64,000 bases of DNA, from contig NZ_BMTU01000005.1 in assembly GCF_014649835.1 (NCBI RefSeq), positions 496,001 to 560,000 on the forward strand. The letters are read 5' to 3'. Shown here in pieces: positions 42,880 through 52,456 of this stretch. The notes beneath the pieces were generated by a model. That model saw only the letters and a program-made list of their open reading frames with translations, ran no database searches and was not told where the DNA came from. A program made the position numbers and the translations under genes. How positions within the stretch are numbered: position 1 is the stretch's first letter; the number at the start of each line of letters is the position of its first letter. The DNA comes from Streptomyces pilosus. GTDB taxonomy: Bacteria > Actinomycetota > Actinomycetes > Streptomycetales > Streptomycetaceae.

Positions 42880-43601
42880 TCCGGATCCCGTCGTTCGAGG
42901 AAGGCCGTCATCCCCTCGCGCGCGTGGGCGGAGGCGAAGAGGCGTGCCGAGAGCGCGGTCAGGGTGTCCGCGTCCCGGTCGAAGGTCTCCAGCACCCTAG
43001 CCGTGAGCAGCCGTTTCGTCTCGGCCAGGGCTTCGGGGGCGGACCGGCGCAGTCCGTCGAGGATGGGGGCGAGGGCGTCGTCCACGTCCTCGGCGGCCGC
43101 GGTGAGCAGGCCGGCGCGGGTCGCCTCGGTGGTGTCGAGGCGTTCGCCGGTGAGGTAGTAGCGGGCCAGGGCGCGGGGGTCGGTGCGGGGCAGCAGGGGC
43201 AGGGAGATCACGGCGGGGGCGACTCCGATGCGGACCTCGGTGAAGGCGAAGGTGGCCGTGTGGGCGGCGACGGCGACGTCGCAGGCGGCGAGGAGGCCGA
43301 GGCCCCCGGCCCGGACGTGCCCGGTGACCCGGGCGACGACGGGTCGGGGCAGCTCGACGATCTGCCGCAGCAGTGCCACCAGCGCGTCGGGGGCGGGCGG
43401 GTCGCGCAGGTCGGCGCCGGCGCTGAAGGTGTTGCCGGTGTGGGTGAGGACGACGGCGCGGACGCCGGTGTCCTTCCCGGCGTCCGCGAGCGCCTCGGCC
43501 AGTTCGGCGACGAGGGCGGCGGAGAGGGCGTTGCGGCGTTCCGGGGCGTCGAGGGAGAGCGTTTCGACGCCCCGGGCGCGGGTGCGGCCGATCAGGGTCA
43601 C
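42867..43601 (-). CDS. Enoyl-CoA hydratase/isomerase (AtuE/LiuC type)
   Basis: A 244-residue crotonase-fold enzyme. Oxyanion-hole segments are 'NTFSAGADLRDPPAP' and 'HVRAGGLGLLAACDVAVA', with the catalytic Glu in 'FAFTEVRIGVAPAVI'. Likely reaction: hydration of the 2-enoyl-CoA made by the dehydrogenase, or of the glutaconyl-type product of the carboxylase. The GTG at 43601 overlaps the ligase stop (GTGA), so these two are translationally coupled. It fits the Atu/Liu pattern of dehydrogenase, carboxylase and hydratase. Confidence 0.85.
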   Translation of the reverse strand: MTLIGRTRARGVETLSLDAPERRNALSAALVAELAEALADAGKDTGVRAVVLTHTGNTFSAGADLRDPPAPDALVALLRQIVELPRPVVARVTGHVRAGGLGLLAACDVAVAAHTATFAFTEVRIGVAPAVISLPLLPRTDPRALARYYLTGERLDTTEATRAGLLTAAAEDVDDALAPILDGLRRSAPEALAETKRLLTARVLETFDRDADTLTALSARLFASAHAREGMTAFLERRDPEWVV

Positions 43602-45178
43602 GAGGGCTCCTCGGGCGCCGCGCGGAGTTCGCGGCGCAGGATCTTTCCGGAGGCGGCGCGCGGGACGCCGTCGATGAAGGTGACGCGCCGGACCCGCTTG
43701 TACGGGGCGACGCGCTCGGCGACGTGCAGCATGACGTCGCCGTCGGTGAGGTCCGGCGCGGTCGGCCGGCGGACCACGAAGGCGTGCGGGATCTCGTTGC
43801 CGTCCTCGTCGTGGGCGCCGACGACGGCCGCGTCGGCGATGCCGGGGTGGGTGAGGAGCAGGGCTTCGAGTTCGGCGGGGGCGACCTGGAATCCCTTGTA
43901 CTTGATGAGTTCCTTGACCCGGTCGACGACGAAGAGCCAGTTGTCGCCGTCGACGTGTCCGACGTCCCCGGTGTGCAGCCAGCCGTCCTCGTCGATCATG
44001 GCGGCGGTGGCGTCGGGGCGGCCGAGGTAGCCCTTCATGACCTGGGGGCCGCGGATGAGGATCTCGCCGGACTCGCCGGGGCCGAGGTCCTTCCCGGGGT
44101 CGTCGAGGGAGACGATGCGCATCTCGGTGCCGGCGACGAGTTTGCCGACGGTGCCGGGGGGCGCCTCGTGCATGGCGTCCAGGGGGACGACGTGCGTGCC
44201 CGGGGAGAGTTCCGTCATGCCGTACGCCTGCCCGACGGGCGGCAGTCCGAGCCGTCGCGCGCAGGCGGCGGCGAGGTGCGCGTCCAGGGGTGCGGCGGCG
44301 CTGATGACGTGCCGGAGGGAGGACAGGTCGTACTCGGCGATCAGGGGGTGCTTGGCGAGGGCCAGCACGATGGGCGGTGCCACGTACAGGCCGGTGATGC
44401 GGTGGTTCTGGATGGCCGCGAGGAAGGTCTCCAGGTCGAAGCGCGGGAGGACGACGACGGTGGCGCCCTGCCGCAGGGGCGCGTTCATCAGGGCGGTCAG
44501 TCCGTAGATGTGGAAGAAGGGCAGGACGGCGAGGATGCGGTCGCCGGGGCCCGCCGTGATGGCGGGCTGGAGCTGGGCGAGGTTGGTGGCGATCTGCCGG
44601 TGGGTGAGCATGACGCCCTTGGGGACGCCGGTGGTGCCGGAGGAGTACGGCAGTGCGGCGACGTCCTCGGCCGGGTCGATCCCGACGACCGGTTCGGGTG
44701 CCGTGCAGGCCAGCATGTCGATCAGGGAACGGTGTCCCGGCGCGCTGTCGCAGACGAGGATCTCCTGGACGCCGCCCGCGAGTTCGGCGGCTCTGCGCGC
44801 GGTCTGCAGCAGCGGGGAGACGGTGACGATCCAGCGGGCCGCGCAGTCCTCGAGCTGCTTGGCGAACTCCTCGGGGGTGGCCAGGGGGTGGACGGTGGTG
44901 ACGGAGGCGCCGGCGCGGGTGGCCGCGTAGAACGCGGTCGGGAAGGCGATGGTGTTGGGGCTGTGCAGGGCGAGCACGTCGCCCTTGCGCACGCCCGCTT
45001 CGGCCAGCCCGGCGGCGACCCGGCGGTGGAAGCGGTCGAGCTGTTCGTAGGTGAGGGTGGTGCCGTCGGTGCCGTCGATCAGTGCCGGGGTGCTCCCGAA
45101 CTCGGCGGCCCGGGCGAGGACCGCGTCGTGGATGGGGAGGTCGACCGGGGTGACGTCTGCGTACTCGCTTCGGAACAT
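43598..45178 (-). CDS. 4-coumarate/cinnamate:CoA ligase-family enzyme
   Basis: A 526-residue ANL-superfamily acyl-CoA synthetase. Core motifs: 'LPYSSGTTGVPKGVMLTH' (A3/P-loop), 'GQAYGMTELSP' (A5), 'GWLHTGDVGHVDGDNWLFVV' (A7) and 'RVKELIKYKGFQVAP' (hinge) plus the catalytic Lys in 'PRAASGKILRREL'. From memory the S. coelicolor gene at this place encodes ScCCL, a cinnamate:CoA ligase. Here it sits inside an Atu-like operon, so its natural substrate may be a branched or terpenoid acid rather than cinnamate. The ATG follows a GGAGG site. Confidence 0.88.
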   Translation of the reverse strand: MFRSEYADVTPVDLPIHDAVLARAAEFGSTPALIDGTDGTTLTYEQLDRFHRRVAAGLAEAGVRKGDVLALHSPNTIAFPTAFYAATRAGASVTTVHPLATPEEFAKQLEDCAARWIVTVSPLLQTARRAAELAGGVQEILVCDSAPGHRSLIDMLACTAPEPVVGIDPAEDVAALPYSSGTTGVPKGVMLTHRQIATNLAQLQPAITAGPGDRILAVLPFFHIYGLTALMNAPLRQGATVVVLPRFDLETFLAAIQNHRITGLYVAPPIVLALAKHPLIAEYDLSSLRHVISAAAPLDAHLAAACARRLGLPPVGQAYGMTELSPGTHVVPLDAMHEAPPGTVGKLVAGTEMRIVSLDDPGKDLGPGESGEILIRGPQVMKGYLGRPDATAAMIDEDGWLHTGDVGHVDGDNWLFVVDRVKELIKYKGFQVAPAELEALLLTHPGIADAAVVGAHDEDGNEIPHAFVVRRPTAPDLTDGDVMLHVAERVAPYKRVRRVTFIDGVPRAASGKILRRELRAAPEEPS

Positions 45179-45226
45179 GGTTCCTCCAGGACGGCCGGGC
45201 GACGATGGGAAGGGTCGGACAGGCCC

Positions 45227-46396
45227 CTAGTACGACTTGGGCAGGCCCAGGGTCTGGTGGGAGACGTAGTTGAGGATCATCTCCCGGCTCACCGGCGCGA
45301 TACGGGACACGCGCGCGGCCGTGATCAGCTGGGCGAGCCCGTACTCGCGGGTGAGGCCGTTCCCGCCGAGGGTGTGCACGGCCTGGTCGACGGCCTTCAC
45401 GCAGGCTTCCCCGGCGGCGTACTTGGCCATGTTGGCGGCCTCGCCGGCGCCGATGTCGTCTCCGGCGTCGCACAGGTGGGCGGCCTTCTGCATCATCAGG
45501 CGGGCCATTTCCAGTTCGATGTGCGCCTGGGCGAGGGGGTGGGCGATGGCCTGGTGGGCGCCGATGGGGACCTTCCAGACGATGCGTTCGCGGGCGTACT
45601 CGACCGCGCGGGCGAGGGCGTGGCGGCCCATGCCGATCGCGAACGCGGCGGTCATGATCCGCTCGGGGTTGAGGCCGGCGAAGAGCTGCAGCAGCCCGGC
45701 GTCCTCTCCCCCACTGCCGAAAGCGTGGGAGGGGCCCCCACCCACGAGCGCGTCGGCGGGCAGGCGTACGTCGTCGAGGACCAGCTCGAACTGCTTCTCC
45801 ACGGAGGTGAGTTCCATGTCGATGGGCCGCCGCTGGAAGCCCTCGGCGTCGCGCGGGACGATGAACAGGCAGGGCTTGAGCTTCCCGGTGCGGGCGTCCT
45901 CGGTACGTCCCACGATGAGGGTGGCGTCGGCGATGTCGACCCCGGAGACGAACACCTTGCGGCCGGTGAGGAGCCAGTCGCCGCCGTCCCGGCGGGCCGT
46001 CGTGGTGATGCGGTGGCTGTTGGAACCGGCGTCGGGTTCGGTGATCCCGAAGGCCATCAGCCGGCTGCCGTCGGCCAGGGCGGGCAGCCACTCCCGCTTC
46101 TGCGCCTCGGTGCCGAAGCGGGAGATGACGGTGCCGCAGATGGCCGGGGAGACGATCATCATCAGCAGGGGGTTGCCGGCGGCGCCCATCTCCTCCAGGA
46201 CGAGGGAGAGTTCGGTGATGCCGCCGCCGCCCCCGCCGTACGCCTCCGGCAGGTTGACGCCGATGTAGCCGAGCTTGGCGGCTTCCTGCCAGAAGTGGCG
46301 GTTGTCGGCGCCGGTGGTGGTGCGGGGATGGTTCCTCGCGAACGAGGCGACCGCTTCGCGGAGTGCCTTGTGCTCTTCTGATTCGATCAACGGCAT
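45227..46396 (-). CDS. Acyl-CoA dehydrogenase (AtuD-like) with a REP-like in-frame insertion
   Basis: A 389-residue FAD acyl-CoA dehydrogenase: 'GITEPDAGSNSHRITTTARR' (FAD/substrate), 'RKVFVSGVDIADATLIVGRT', and the catalytic Glu near 'GGNGLTREYGLAQLI'. It should form the 2,3-double bond of a branched acyl-CoA before carboxylation. Eleven residues 'GGPSHAFGSGG' (45707-45739) interrupt the expected 'ALVG-EDAGLLQLFAGLNPER' junction. Their DNA looks like a Streptomyces interspersed repeat. ATG 46396 has GGAG 6 nt upstream. A 48-bp gap separates it from the ligase gene. Confidence 0.88.
   Translation of the reverse strand: MPLIESEEHKALREAVASFARNHPRTTTGADNRHFWQEAAKLGYIGVNLPEAYGGGGGGITELSLVLEEMGAAGNPLLMMIVSPAICGTVISRFGTEAQKREWLPALADGSRLMAFGITEPDAGSNSHRITTTARRDGGDWLLTGRKVFVSGVDIADATLIVGRTEDARTGKLKPCLFIVPRDAEGFQRRPIDMELTSVEKQFELVLDDVRLPADALVGGGPSHAFGSGGEDAGLLQLFAGLNPERIMTAAFAIGMGRHALARAVEYARERIVWKVPIGAHQAIAHPLAQAHIELEMARLMMQKAAHLCDAGDDIGAGEAANMAKYAAGEACVKAVDQAVHTLGGNGLTREYGLAQLITAARVSRIAPVSREMILNYVSHQTLGLPKSY
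45707..45739. repeat. REP-like 33-bp insertion inside a coding sequence
   Basis: The plus-strand piece TCCCCCACTGCCGAAAGCG followed by TGGGAGGGGCCCCC has hairpin symmetry (TCCCcCAC with GTGGGA). I recall similar short repeats dispersed in Streptomyces genomes. It is in frame and adds 11 codons. Confidence 0.55.
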
Positions 46397-46504
46397 GGGG
46401 GCTCCTGAGGGGAAAGGGCTTCGCGTGATGCGGAGGGTGCGGGTTCGCTGTGGTGGCTCGCGCCCACGCGGCGGCAGCCGCCCACCGGGCACGGCCCCGC
46501 GCGC
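46397..46504. repeat. Possible interspersed repeat in the operon
   Basis: The 108-bp gap between the dehydrogenase and carboxylase genes contains 'CTCGCGCCCACGCGGCGGCA' and surrounding G/C-rich palindromic sequence. I recall similar strings elsewhere in Streptomyces genomes, so it may be another dispersed element. It splits the operon without an obvious terminator. Confidence 0.35.
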
Positions 46505-48349
46505 CTACGGTGTCGCTTCCACGACTGCCAAGAGGGTGCCGACCTCCACCTGCTCGCCCGCCGTCGCGCGCAGGACGCCCAGTACTCCGGTGACCGGGGC
46601 GGTGATCCTGTGCTGCATCTTCATGGCCTCCAGCCAGAGGAGGGGCTGTCCGGCTTCCACCGGCGTGCCCTCGGTCAGGCCCTCGGCGACGCGGACGACC
46701 GTGCCGGGCATGGGGGCCAGGAGGGAGCCGGGGGCGTGCTCGGTGGCGGGGTCGGGGAAGCGGGGCAGGGCGGTGAGGGCGGTGGCGCCCACGTACACGC
46801 GGTCGCCGTAGCGGCTGACCCGGTACCTGCGCCGCACGCCGTCCACGTCGAGGACGACCAGTGCGGCGTCGGCGTGGACGACCTGCACCCCGTCGGCGGT
46901 CAGGCCCTCGCGCGTGTGCCGGTAGCGGACCTCGTGTTCCTCGCCGCCCACGGCGTACCGCTTGGTCTGCGGTGGTGAGGCGAGGTTGCGCCAGCCGCCG
47001 AAGCGGGAGCGGCCGCGGGCGTCGGCGAGGGCTGCGGCGAGCGGGGCGTGGGGGTCGGTGGCGGGGGTGGTCAGCGCGGGCAGGTGGCGGTCGTAGAAGC
47101 CGGTGTCCATCCGGGCCGCGGCGAACTCCTCGCTGCGCAGGGAGCGGACGAGGAGGTCCCGGTTGGTGACGGGGCCGTGGATCTCCGCGCGGTCCAGGGC
47201 GGAGGCCAGTCGGCGGATCGCCTCGGCGCGGGTGGGCGCGTGGGCGACGACCTTGGCGAGCATGGGGTCGTAGTGGACGCCGATGTCGTCGCCGTCCGTG
47301 TAGCCGGTGTCCAGGCGCACGGCACCCGGGACGGCGAGGCGGTGCAGCCGGCCGGTCTGCGGCGCCCAGTCCCTGGCCGGGTCCTCGGCGTAGAGGCGGG
47401 CCTCCACGGCGTGTCCGCGCGCGGGCGGGGGTTCCGGGTCCAGGACGTGGCCCTCGGCGATCCTGATCTGCTCGGCGACGAGGTCGAGGCCGAACACGGC
47501 CTCGGTCACGGGGTGTTCGACCTGGAGGCGGGTGTTCATCTCCAGGAAGTGCGCCCGGCCGTCGGCGACGAGGAACTCCACGGTGCCGGCGCCGGCGTAG
47601 GAGACGGCGCGCGCGGCGCGTACGGCGAGGGCGTGCAGTTCCCCGGTGAGCCGCGCGGGGAGCCCGGGGGCCGGGGCCTCCTCGATCACCTTCTGGTGGC
47701 GGCGCTGGAGGGAGCAGTCGCGGGTGCCGAGCGCCCACACGGTGCCGTGGGTGTCGGCGAGGACCTGCACCTCGACGTGGCGTCCGCCCTCCACGTACGG
47801 CTCGGTGAACACCTCGCCGTCGCCGAAGGCGCTCGCGGCCTCCTCGCGGGCGGCGGCCAGTTCGGCGTCCAGGTCGGCGAGGCGCCGTACGACGCGCATG
47901 CCGCGCCCGCCGCCGCCCGCCGCCGCCTTCACCAGCACCGGCAGGTCGGCCTCGGCGACCTCGCGCAGGGGCTCGATGCCCATCAGTTCCTTGGCGCGCG
48001 TCTTGGACGCCATCGCCTCGATCGCCTCCGGGGGCGGTCCGATCCAGACCAGGCCCGCGTCCCGGACGGCCCGGGCGAAGCCGGCGTTCTCGGAGAGGAA
48101 GCCGTAGCCGGGGTGCACGGCGTCCGCAGCGGCCGCGAGGGCGGCCTTCACGATCAGGTCGCCGCGCAGGTAGGTGTCGGCGGGCGCGGCTCCCGGGAGG
48201 CGTACCGCCGTGTCCGCCTCGCGGACGTGCAGGGCGTTCGCGTCGGCGTCCGAGTGCACGGCGACCGTGCGGATGCCCAGGTCGCGGCAGGTGCGGGCGA
48301 TGCGGCAGGCGATCTCGCCCCGGTTCGCCACCAGTACGGAAGTAATCAT
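46505..48349 (-). CDS. Biotin carboxylase/BCCP alpha subunit of acyl-CoA carboxylase
   Basis: A 614-residue fused subunit. The ATP-grasp biotin carboxylase domain fills about residues 1-440 ('MITSVLVANRGEIACRIART', 'VKAAAGGGGRGMRVV', 'FLEMNTRLQVEHPVTE'). A BT-like linker follows, and the biotinyl domain at the end has Lys577 in 'LEAMKMQH'. It carboxylates biotin with ATP and bicarbonate for the beta subunit. The stretch 'KELMGIEPLREVAEADLPVL' looks 7-9 residues shorter than in related enzymes, near a loop of the ATP-grasp domain. The ATG lies 5 bp after the beta-subunit stop, so the two are made together. It resembles AtuF/LiuD. Confidence 0.92.
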   Translation of the reverse strand: MITSVLVANRGEIACRIARTCRDLGIRTVAVHSDADANALHVREADTAVRLPGAAPADTYLRGDLIVKAALAAAADAVHPGYGFLSENAGFARAVRDAGLVWIGPPPEAIEAMASKTRAKELMGIEPLREVAEADLPVLVKAAAGGGGRGMRVVRRLADLDAELAAAREEAASAFGDGEVFTEPYVEGGRHVEVQVLADTHGTVWALGTRDCSLQRRHQKVIEEAPAPGLPARLTGELHALAVRAARAVSYAGAGTVEFLVADGRAHFLEMNTRLQVEHPVTEAVFGLDLVAEQIRIAEGHVLDPEPPPARGHAVEARLYAEDPARDWAPQTGRLHRLAVPGAVRLDTGYTDGDDIGVHYDPMLAKVVAHAPTRAEAIRRLASALDRAEIHGPVTNRDLLVRSLRSEEFAAARMDTGFYDRHLPALTTPATDPHAPLAAALADARGRSRFGGWRNLASPPQTKRYAVGGEEHEVRYRHTREGLTADGVQVVHADAALVVLDVDGVRRRYRVSRYGDRVYVGATALTALPRFPDPATEHAPGSLLAPMPGTVVRVAEGLTEGTPVEAGQPLLWLEAMKMQHRITAPVTGVLGVLRATAGEQVEVGTLLAVVEATP

Positions 48350-48354
48350 GACCC

Positions 48355-49953
48355 TCACATCCGGAAGACGCCGAAGCCACCCCGCGCGCCCTCGTAGGGG
48401 GCGGTGTGGATGGCCGACAGGCACAGGCCGAGGACGGTGCGGGTGTCGCGCGGGTCGATGACGCCGTCGTCGTACAGCCGCCCGGACAGGAACATCGGCA
48501 GCGACTCGGACTCGATCTGCCGCTCCACCATGGCGCGCAGCGCCGCGTCCGCTTCGTCGTCGTAGGGCCGCCCCTTCGCCGCCGCGGACTGCCGGGCGAC
48601 GATGGACAGCACGCCGGCGAGCTGTTGCGGGCCCATGACGGCGGACTTGGCGCTGGGCCAGGCGAAGAGGAAGCGCGGGTCGTAGGCGCGGCCGCACATG
48701 CCGTAGTGGCCGGCGCCGTAGGAGGCGCCCATGAGGACGGACAGGTGGGGGACGCGGGAGTTGCTGACCGCGTTGATCATCATGGCGCCGTGTTTGATGA
48801 TGCCGCCCTGCTCGTACTCCTTGCCGACCATGTAGCCGGTGGTGTTGTGCAGGAACAGCAGCGGGATGTCGCGCTGGTTGGCGAGCTGGATGAACTGGGC
48901 GGCCTTCTGGGACTCCTCGCTGAAGAGGACCCCGCGGGCGTTGGCGAGGATGCCGACGGGATAGCCGTGCAGGGTGGCCCAGCCGGTGGTGAGGCTGGTG
49001 CCGTAGAGGGGCTTGAACTCGTCGAAGTCGGAGGCGTCGACGATCCGGGCGACGACCTCGCGCGGGTCGAAGGGGGTCCTCAGGTCGCCGGGGACGATGC
49101 CGAGGAGTTCGTCCTCGTCGTACTTCGGGGGCACGGCCGGTCCCGGATCGGCGTGCGCCTTGCGGTGGTTGAGGCGGGCGACGACCCGGCGGGCCTGGCG
49201 GAGCGCGTCGCGTTCGTCGACGGCGAAGTGGTCGGCGAGGCCGGACACGCGGGCGTGCATCTCGGCGCCGCCGAGGGACTCGTCGTCACTCTCCTCCCCG
49301 GTCGCCATCTTCACCAGGGGCGGGCCGCCGAGGAACACCTTCGCCCGCTCCCTGACCATGATCGTGTGGTCGGACATGCCGGGGACGTACGCGCCGCCGG
49401 CGGTGGAGTTGCCGAAGACGACGGCGATCGTGGGGATGCCGGCCGCGGAGAGCCGGGTGAGGTCGCGGAAGACGGCGCCGCCCGGGATGAAGATCTCCTT
49501 CTGCGAGGGCAGGTCGGCGCCGCCGGACTCGACGAGGCTGATCACGGGCAGCCGGTTGGCGAGCGCGATGTCGTTGGCGCGCAGGGCCTTGCGCAGGCTC
49601 CACGGGTTGCTGGCGCCGCCGCGGACGGTCGGGTCGTTGGCGGTGATCAGGCACTCCACGCCCTCGACGACGCCGATGCCGGTGACGAGGGAGGCGCCGA
49701 CGGTGTAGTCGCTGCCCCAGGCGGCCAGCGGGGACAGCTCCAGGAAGGGCGTGTCGGGGTCGAGGAGCAGTTCGACGCGTTCGCGGGCGAGGAGCTTGCC
49801 GCGCCCGCGGTGCCGTTCGACGTACTTCTCGCCGCCGCCCGCGAGGGCCTTGGCGTGCTCGGTGTCGAGTGCGGCGAGCTTGGCGAGCATGGCCTCACGG
49901 TGCTCCCGGTACTCCGGGTCGGCCGTGTTCAGGGCGGATGCGAGGACCGTCAC
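48355..49953 (-). CDS. Carboxyltransferase beta subunit of acyl-CoA carboxylase
   Basis: A 532-residue crotonase-like carboxyltransferase that moves CO2 from biotin to an acyl-CoA. Typical blocks: 'RHRGRGKLLARERVELLLDP', 'DPTVRGGASNPWSLRKALR', 'LVESGGADLPSQ', 'QRDIPLLFLHNTTGYMVGKE', 'SYGAGHYGMCGRAYDPRFLF'. These are closest in my memory to the methylcrotonyl-/geranyl-CoA carboxylase group (LiuB/AtuC), with 'GYMVGKEYE', rather than to propionyl-CoA carboxylases. The GTG at 49953 overlaps the AtuA stop (GTGA), and the biotin carboxylase gene follows after 5 bp. Confidence 0.92.
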   Translation of the reverse strand: MTVLASALNTADPEYREHREAMLAKLAALDTEHAKALAGGGEKYVERHRGRGKLLARERVELLLDPDTPFLELSPLAAWGSDYTVGASLVTGIGVVEGVECLITANDPTVRGGASNPWSLRKALRANDIALANRLPVISLVESGGADLPSQKEIFIPGGAVFRDLTRLSAAGIPTIAVVFGNSTAGGAYVPGMSDHTIMVRERAKVFLGGPPLVKMATGEESDDESLGGAEMHARVSGLADHFAVDERDALRQARRVVARLNHRKAHADPGPAVPPKYDEDELLGIVPGDLRTPFDPREVVARIVDASDFDEFKPLYGTSLTTGWATLHGYPVGILANARGVLFSEESQKAAQFIQLANQRDIPLLFLHNTTGYMVGKEYEQGGIIKHGAMMINAVSNSRVPHLSVLMGASYGAGHYGMCGRAYDPRFLFAWPSAKSAVMGPQQLAGVLSIVARQSAAAKGRPYDDEADAALRAMVERQIESESLPMFLSGRLYDDGVIDPRDTRTVLGLCLSAIHTAPYEGARGGFGVFRM

Positions 49954-51632
49954 AACAGGGCCTCCGGGATGTCGAGGTGCCGGGACCGCAGCCATTCGCC
50001 GAGGGCCTTGGCCTGCGGGTCGAAACGGGCCTGCGCGGCGACGCCCTCGCCGAGGATGCCCTCGACGAGGAAGTTCAGGGCGCGCAGGTGGGGCAGGACG
50101 TGCCGGGTGACGGGCAGGCCGGCGGCCTCGGGGAGCATCTCCCGCAGCCGCTCGACGGTCAGCTCGTGGGCGAGCCACCGCCAGGCGTCGTCGGAGCGGA
50201 CCCAGACGCCGACGTTGGCGTTCCCGCCCTTGTCGCCGCTGCGGGCCCCGGCGAGGAGGCCGAGGGGCGCCCGTCGCGTGGGTCCCGGGGGCAGCGGCTC
50301 GGGGAGCGCGGGTTCCGGTACGCCGTCGGGTACGGCGGTGTCCGCGGGCTCCCGCACGGTGACGCGGCGCCCGTCGTGGAGGACGGCCACGTGCCGCACG
50401 TCGCCCCGGGGGACGTACCCGTCCTCGAACACCCCGTACGGGGAGCCCTTCCCCGGCGGTGCCAGCACATGGAACCCGGGGTAGCTGGCCAGGGCCAGCT
50501 CGACGGCGGCGCCGCTCAGCACCCGGCCCACCGCCTCCTGCCGGGGGTCGCGCACGACCAGCCGCAGCAGCGCGCTGGCGGTCTCCTCGGTGCCGGCGTC
50601 GGCCCGGTCGGTGCGCGCCAGCTCCCAGCGCACGTCGGCGGGCGGCGACGCGGCCAGCGCGTCGCCCATCTGCTCCCGCACCAGGTCGGCCTTGGCCTCG
50701 ATGTCGAGCCCGGTGAGCACGAACACGACCTCGTTGCGGAAGCCGCCGAGCCGGTTGCGGCCGACCTTGAGCGTGGGCGGCGGGGCCTCCCCGCGCACCC
50801 CCTCGATCCGCACCCGGTCGGGTCCGTCCTGGGTCAGCCGCACGGTGTCCAGCCGGGCGGTGACGTCAGGACCGGCGTAGCGGGCGCCGGCGGTCTCGTA
50901 GAGCAGTTGCGCGGTGACCGTGCCGACGTCGACGAAGCCGCCGGTGCCGGGGTGCTTGGTGACGACGCTGCCGCCGTCGGCGTGGATCTCGGCGAGCGGG
51001 AATCCGGGCCGCCGCAGGTGCCGGGGGTCGCGCTCGCCGAAGAAGGCGTAGTTCCCGCCGGTGGCCTGGGTCCCGCACTCCAGTACGTGCCCGGCGACGA
51101 CGGCCCCCGCGAGCCGGTCGTGGTCCGTGGGCGCCCAGCCGAAGTGGGCGGCGGCGGGCCCGGTGACCAGGGCCGCGTCGGTGACCCGCCCGGTGACGAC
51201 CACGTCGGCCCCGGCGCGCAGGCACTCCGCGATCCCGAAGCCGCCGAGGTAGGCGTGGGCGGCGAGGCTGCCGGGGTGGCGTGCGGTGAGGTCGTCGCCC
51301 TCCACGTGGGCGACCCGGACGGGGATGCCGAGGCGGCCGGCGAGTGCCCGGACGGCGCCGGCGAGGCCGGCCGGGTTGAGGCCGCCCGCGTTGGTGACGA
51401 TCCTGACGCCCCGCTCGTGGGCGAGGCCGAGGGTCTCCTCCAGTTGCCGCAGGAAGGTGCGGGCGTATCCGGCGGTGGGGTCCTTCAGCCGGTCGCGGGC
51501 GAGGATGAGCATGGTCAGCTCGGCGAGGTAGTCGCCGGTGAGGACGTCGACCTCGCCGCCGGTGAGCATCTCGCGCGGGGCGTCGAAGCGGTCGCCGTAG
51601 AAGCCGGAGAAGTTCCCGACGCGCAGGGTCAC
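49950..51632 (-). CDS. AtuA-family protein (DUF1446)
   Basis: A 560-residue protein of the acyclic-terpene-utilisation AtuA family. The N-terminal domain carries '[20 protein letters not shown]', '[20 protein letters not shown]' and '[20 protein letters not shown]'. A second C-terminal domain (~residues 450-560) has '[16 protein letters not shown]', typical of the AtuA/DUF1446 group. In Pseudomonas AtuA is needed for citronellol/geraniol use, but its reaction is unclear. Here it starts inside the stop of the DinB-type gene (GTGA) and precedes the carboxyltransferase. It is the best pathway marker in this operon. Confidence 0.88.
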   Translation of the reverse strand: MTLRVGNFSGFYGDRFDAPREMLTGGEVDVLTGDYLAELTMLILARDRLKDPTAGYARTFLRQLEETLGLAHERGVRIVTNAGGLNPAGLAGAVRALAGRLGIPVRVAHVEGDDLTARHPGSLAAHAYLGGFGIAECLRAGADVVVTGRVTDAALVTGPAAAHFGWAPTDHDRLAGAVVAGHVLECGTQATGGNYAFFGERDPRHLRRPGFPLAEIHADGGSVVTKHPGTGGFVDVGTVTAQLLYETAGARYAGPDVTARLDTVRLTQDGPDRVRIEGVRGEAPPPTLKVGRNRLGGFRNEVVFVLTGLDIEAKADLVREQMGDALAASPPADVRWELARTDRADAGTEETASALLRLVVRDPRQEAVGRVLSGAAVELALASYPGFHVLAPPGKGSPYGVFEDGYVPRGDVRHVAVLHDGRRVTVREPADTAVPDGVPEPALPEPLPPGPTRRAPLGLLAGARSGDKGGNANVGVWVRSDDAWRWLAHELTVERLREMLPEAAGLPVTRHVLPHLRALNFLVEGILGEGVAAQARFDPQAKALGEWLRSRHLDIPEALL

Positions 51633-52426
51633 CGGGCGTCCTCCTCCTTCGGCCGCCGTCCGCCGCCGGGCGGCCCGGCGAAGGCCTGGGCGATGTCCAG
51701 CCAGCGGTCGGCGTCGGGCCCGTCGGCGGTGAGGGCGAGGTCCGCGCGGTGGGCGCGCTGGGTGACCAGGAGGCAGAAGTCGAGTGCGGGGCCGGTGACC
51801 CGCTGCGGCGCGTCGTCGGGGCCGTAGGCCCAGATCTCGCCGTCCGGCCCGGTCAGTTCGACGCGGAAGGGTTCGGCGGGCGGGGTGAGTCCGTGCGCGC
51901 CGTGGGCGAAGTCCCGGGTCCGCACCCCGAGCCACGCCACGTGCCGGAGCCGGCCGGTGGGGGGCCGCGTCACGCCGAGCGCGTCGGCGACATCCTGTCC
52001 GTGGGCCCAGGTCTCCATCAGGCGGGCGGTCGCCATGGAAGCGGCCGACATGGGCGGCCCGTACCAGGGGAACCGCGCCCCGGCCGGTGCCTCCCGCAGC
52101 GCCTTCTCCAGCGCCGCCCGTCCCTCCCGCCAGCGCGCGAGCAGGTCGGCGGGCGCGGCCCGGGCGTACTCCTCGGCTCCGTCGTCCACGAAGGTGTGCG
52201 GGGCGTTCAGGGCGCCCTCCACCAGCGTCCGGAAGCCGTCGGCGTCGGTGACGGCGAGCAGCGAGGAGCGGTCGGTCCAGGCGAGGTGGCCGATCTGGTG
52301 GGCGACGGTCCATCCGGCGGCGGGCGTCGGCAGCGCCCACCGCTCCGTCTCCAGCCCGGCCACCAGCCGGTCCAGTTCGTCGCTCTCGGCACACAGGTCG
52401 TCGATGACACGCGTCGGGTCGGCCAT
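51629..52426 (-). CDS. DinB/maleylpyruvate-isomerase-like protein (TIGR03084 type)
   Basis: A 265-residue protein with a mycothiol-dependent DinB-like N-terminal domain: '[20 protein letters not shown]' (His), then '[20 protein letters not shown]' (E-x3-H metal pair). A C-terminal domain follows. This TIGR03084 type is regularly found with AtuA-like genes in actinobacteria. Its role is unknown; a thiol-dependent isomerisation or hydrolysis of a CoA or thiol adduct is possible. It is the first gene of the operon. ATG 52426 is chosen because it lies just after the operator-bearing promoter region. Confidence 0.8.
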   Translation of the reverse strand: MADPTRVIDDLCAESDELDRLVAGLETERWALPTPAAGWTVAHQIGHLAWTDRSSLLAVTDADGFRTLVEGALNAPHTFVDDGAEEYARAAPADLLARWREGRAALEKALREAPAGARFPWYGPPMSAASMATARLMETWAHGQDVADALGVTRPPTGRLRHVAWLGVRTRDFAHGAHGLTPPAEPFRVELTGPDGEIWAYGPDDAPQRVTGPALDFCLLVTQRAHRADLALTADGPDADRWLDIAQAFAGPPGGGRRPKEEDAR

Positions 52427-52456
52427 GTCGGGAGCATGGCAGCGGCCCACAAAACA

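Noticed and set aside
42867..48380. A 1837-codon minus-strand frame across four genes
   Set aside because: Only its last 244 codons (the hydratase) have protein-like composition; the rest is an out-of-frame shadow of the ligase, dehydrogenase and carboxylase genes.
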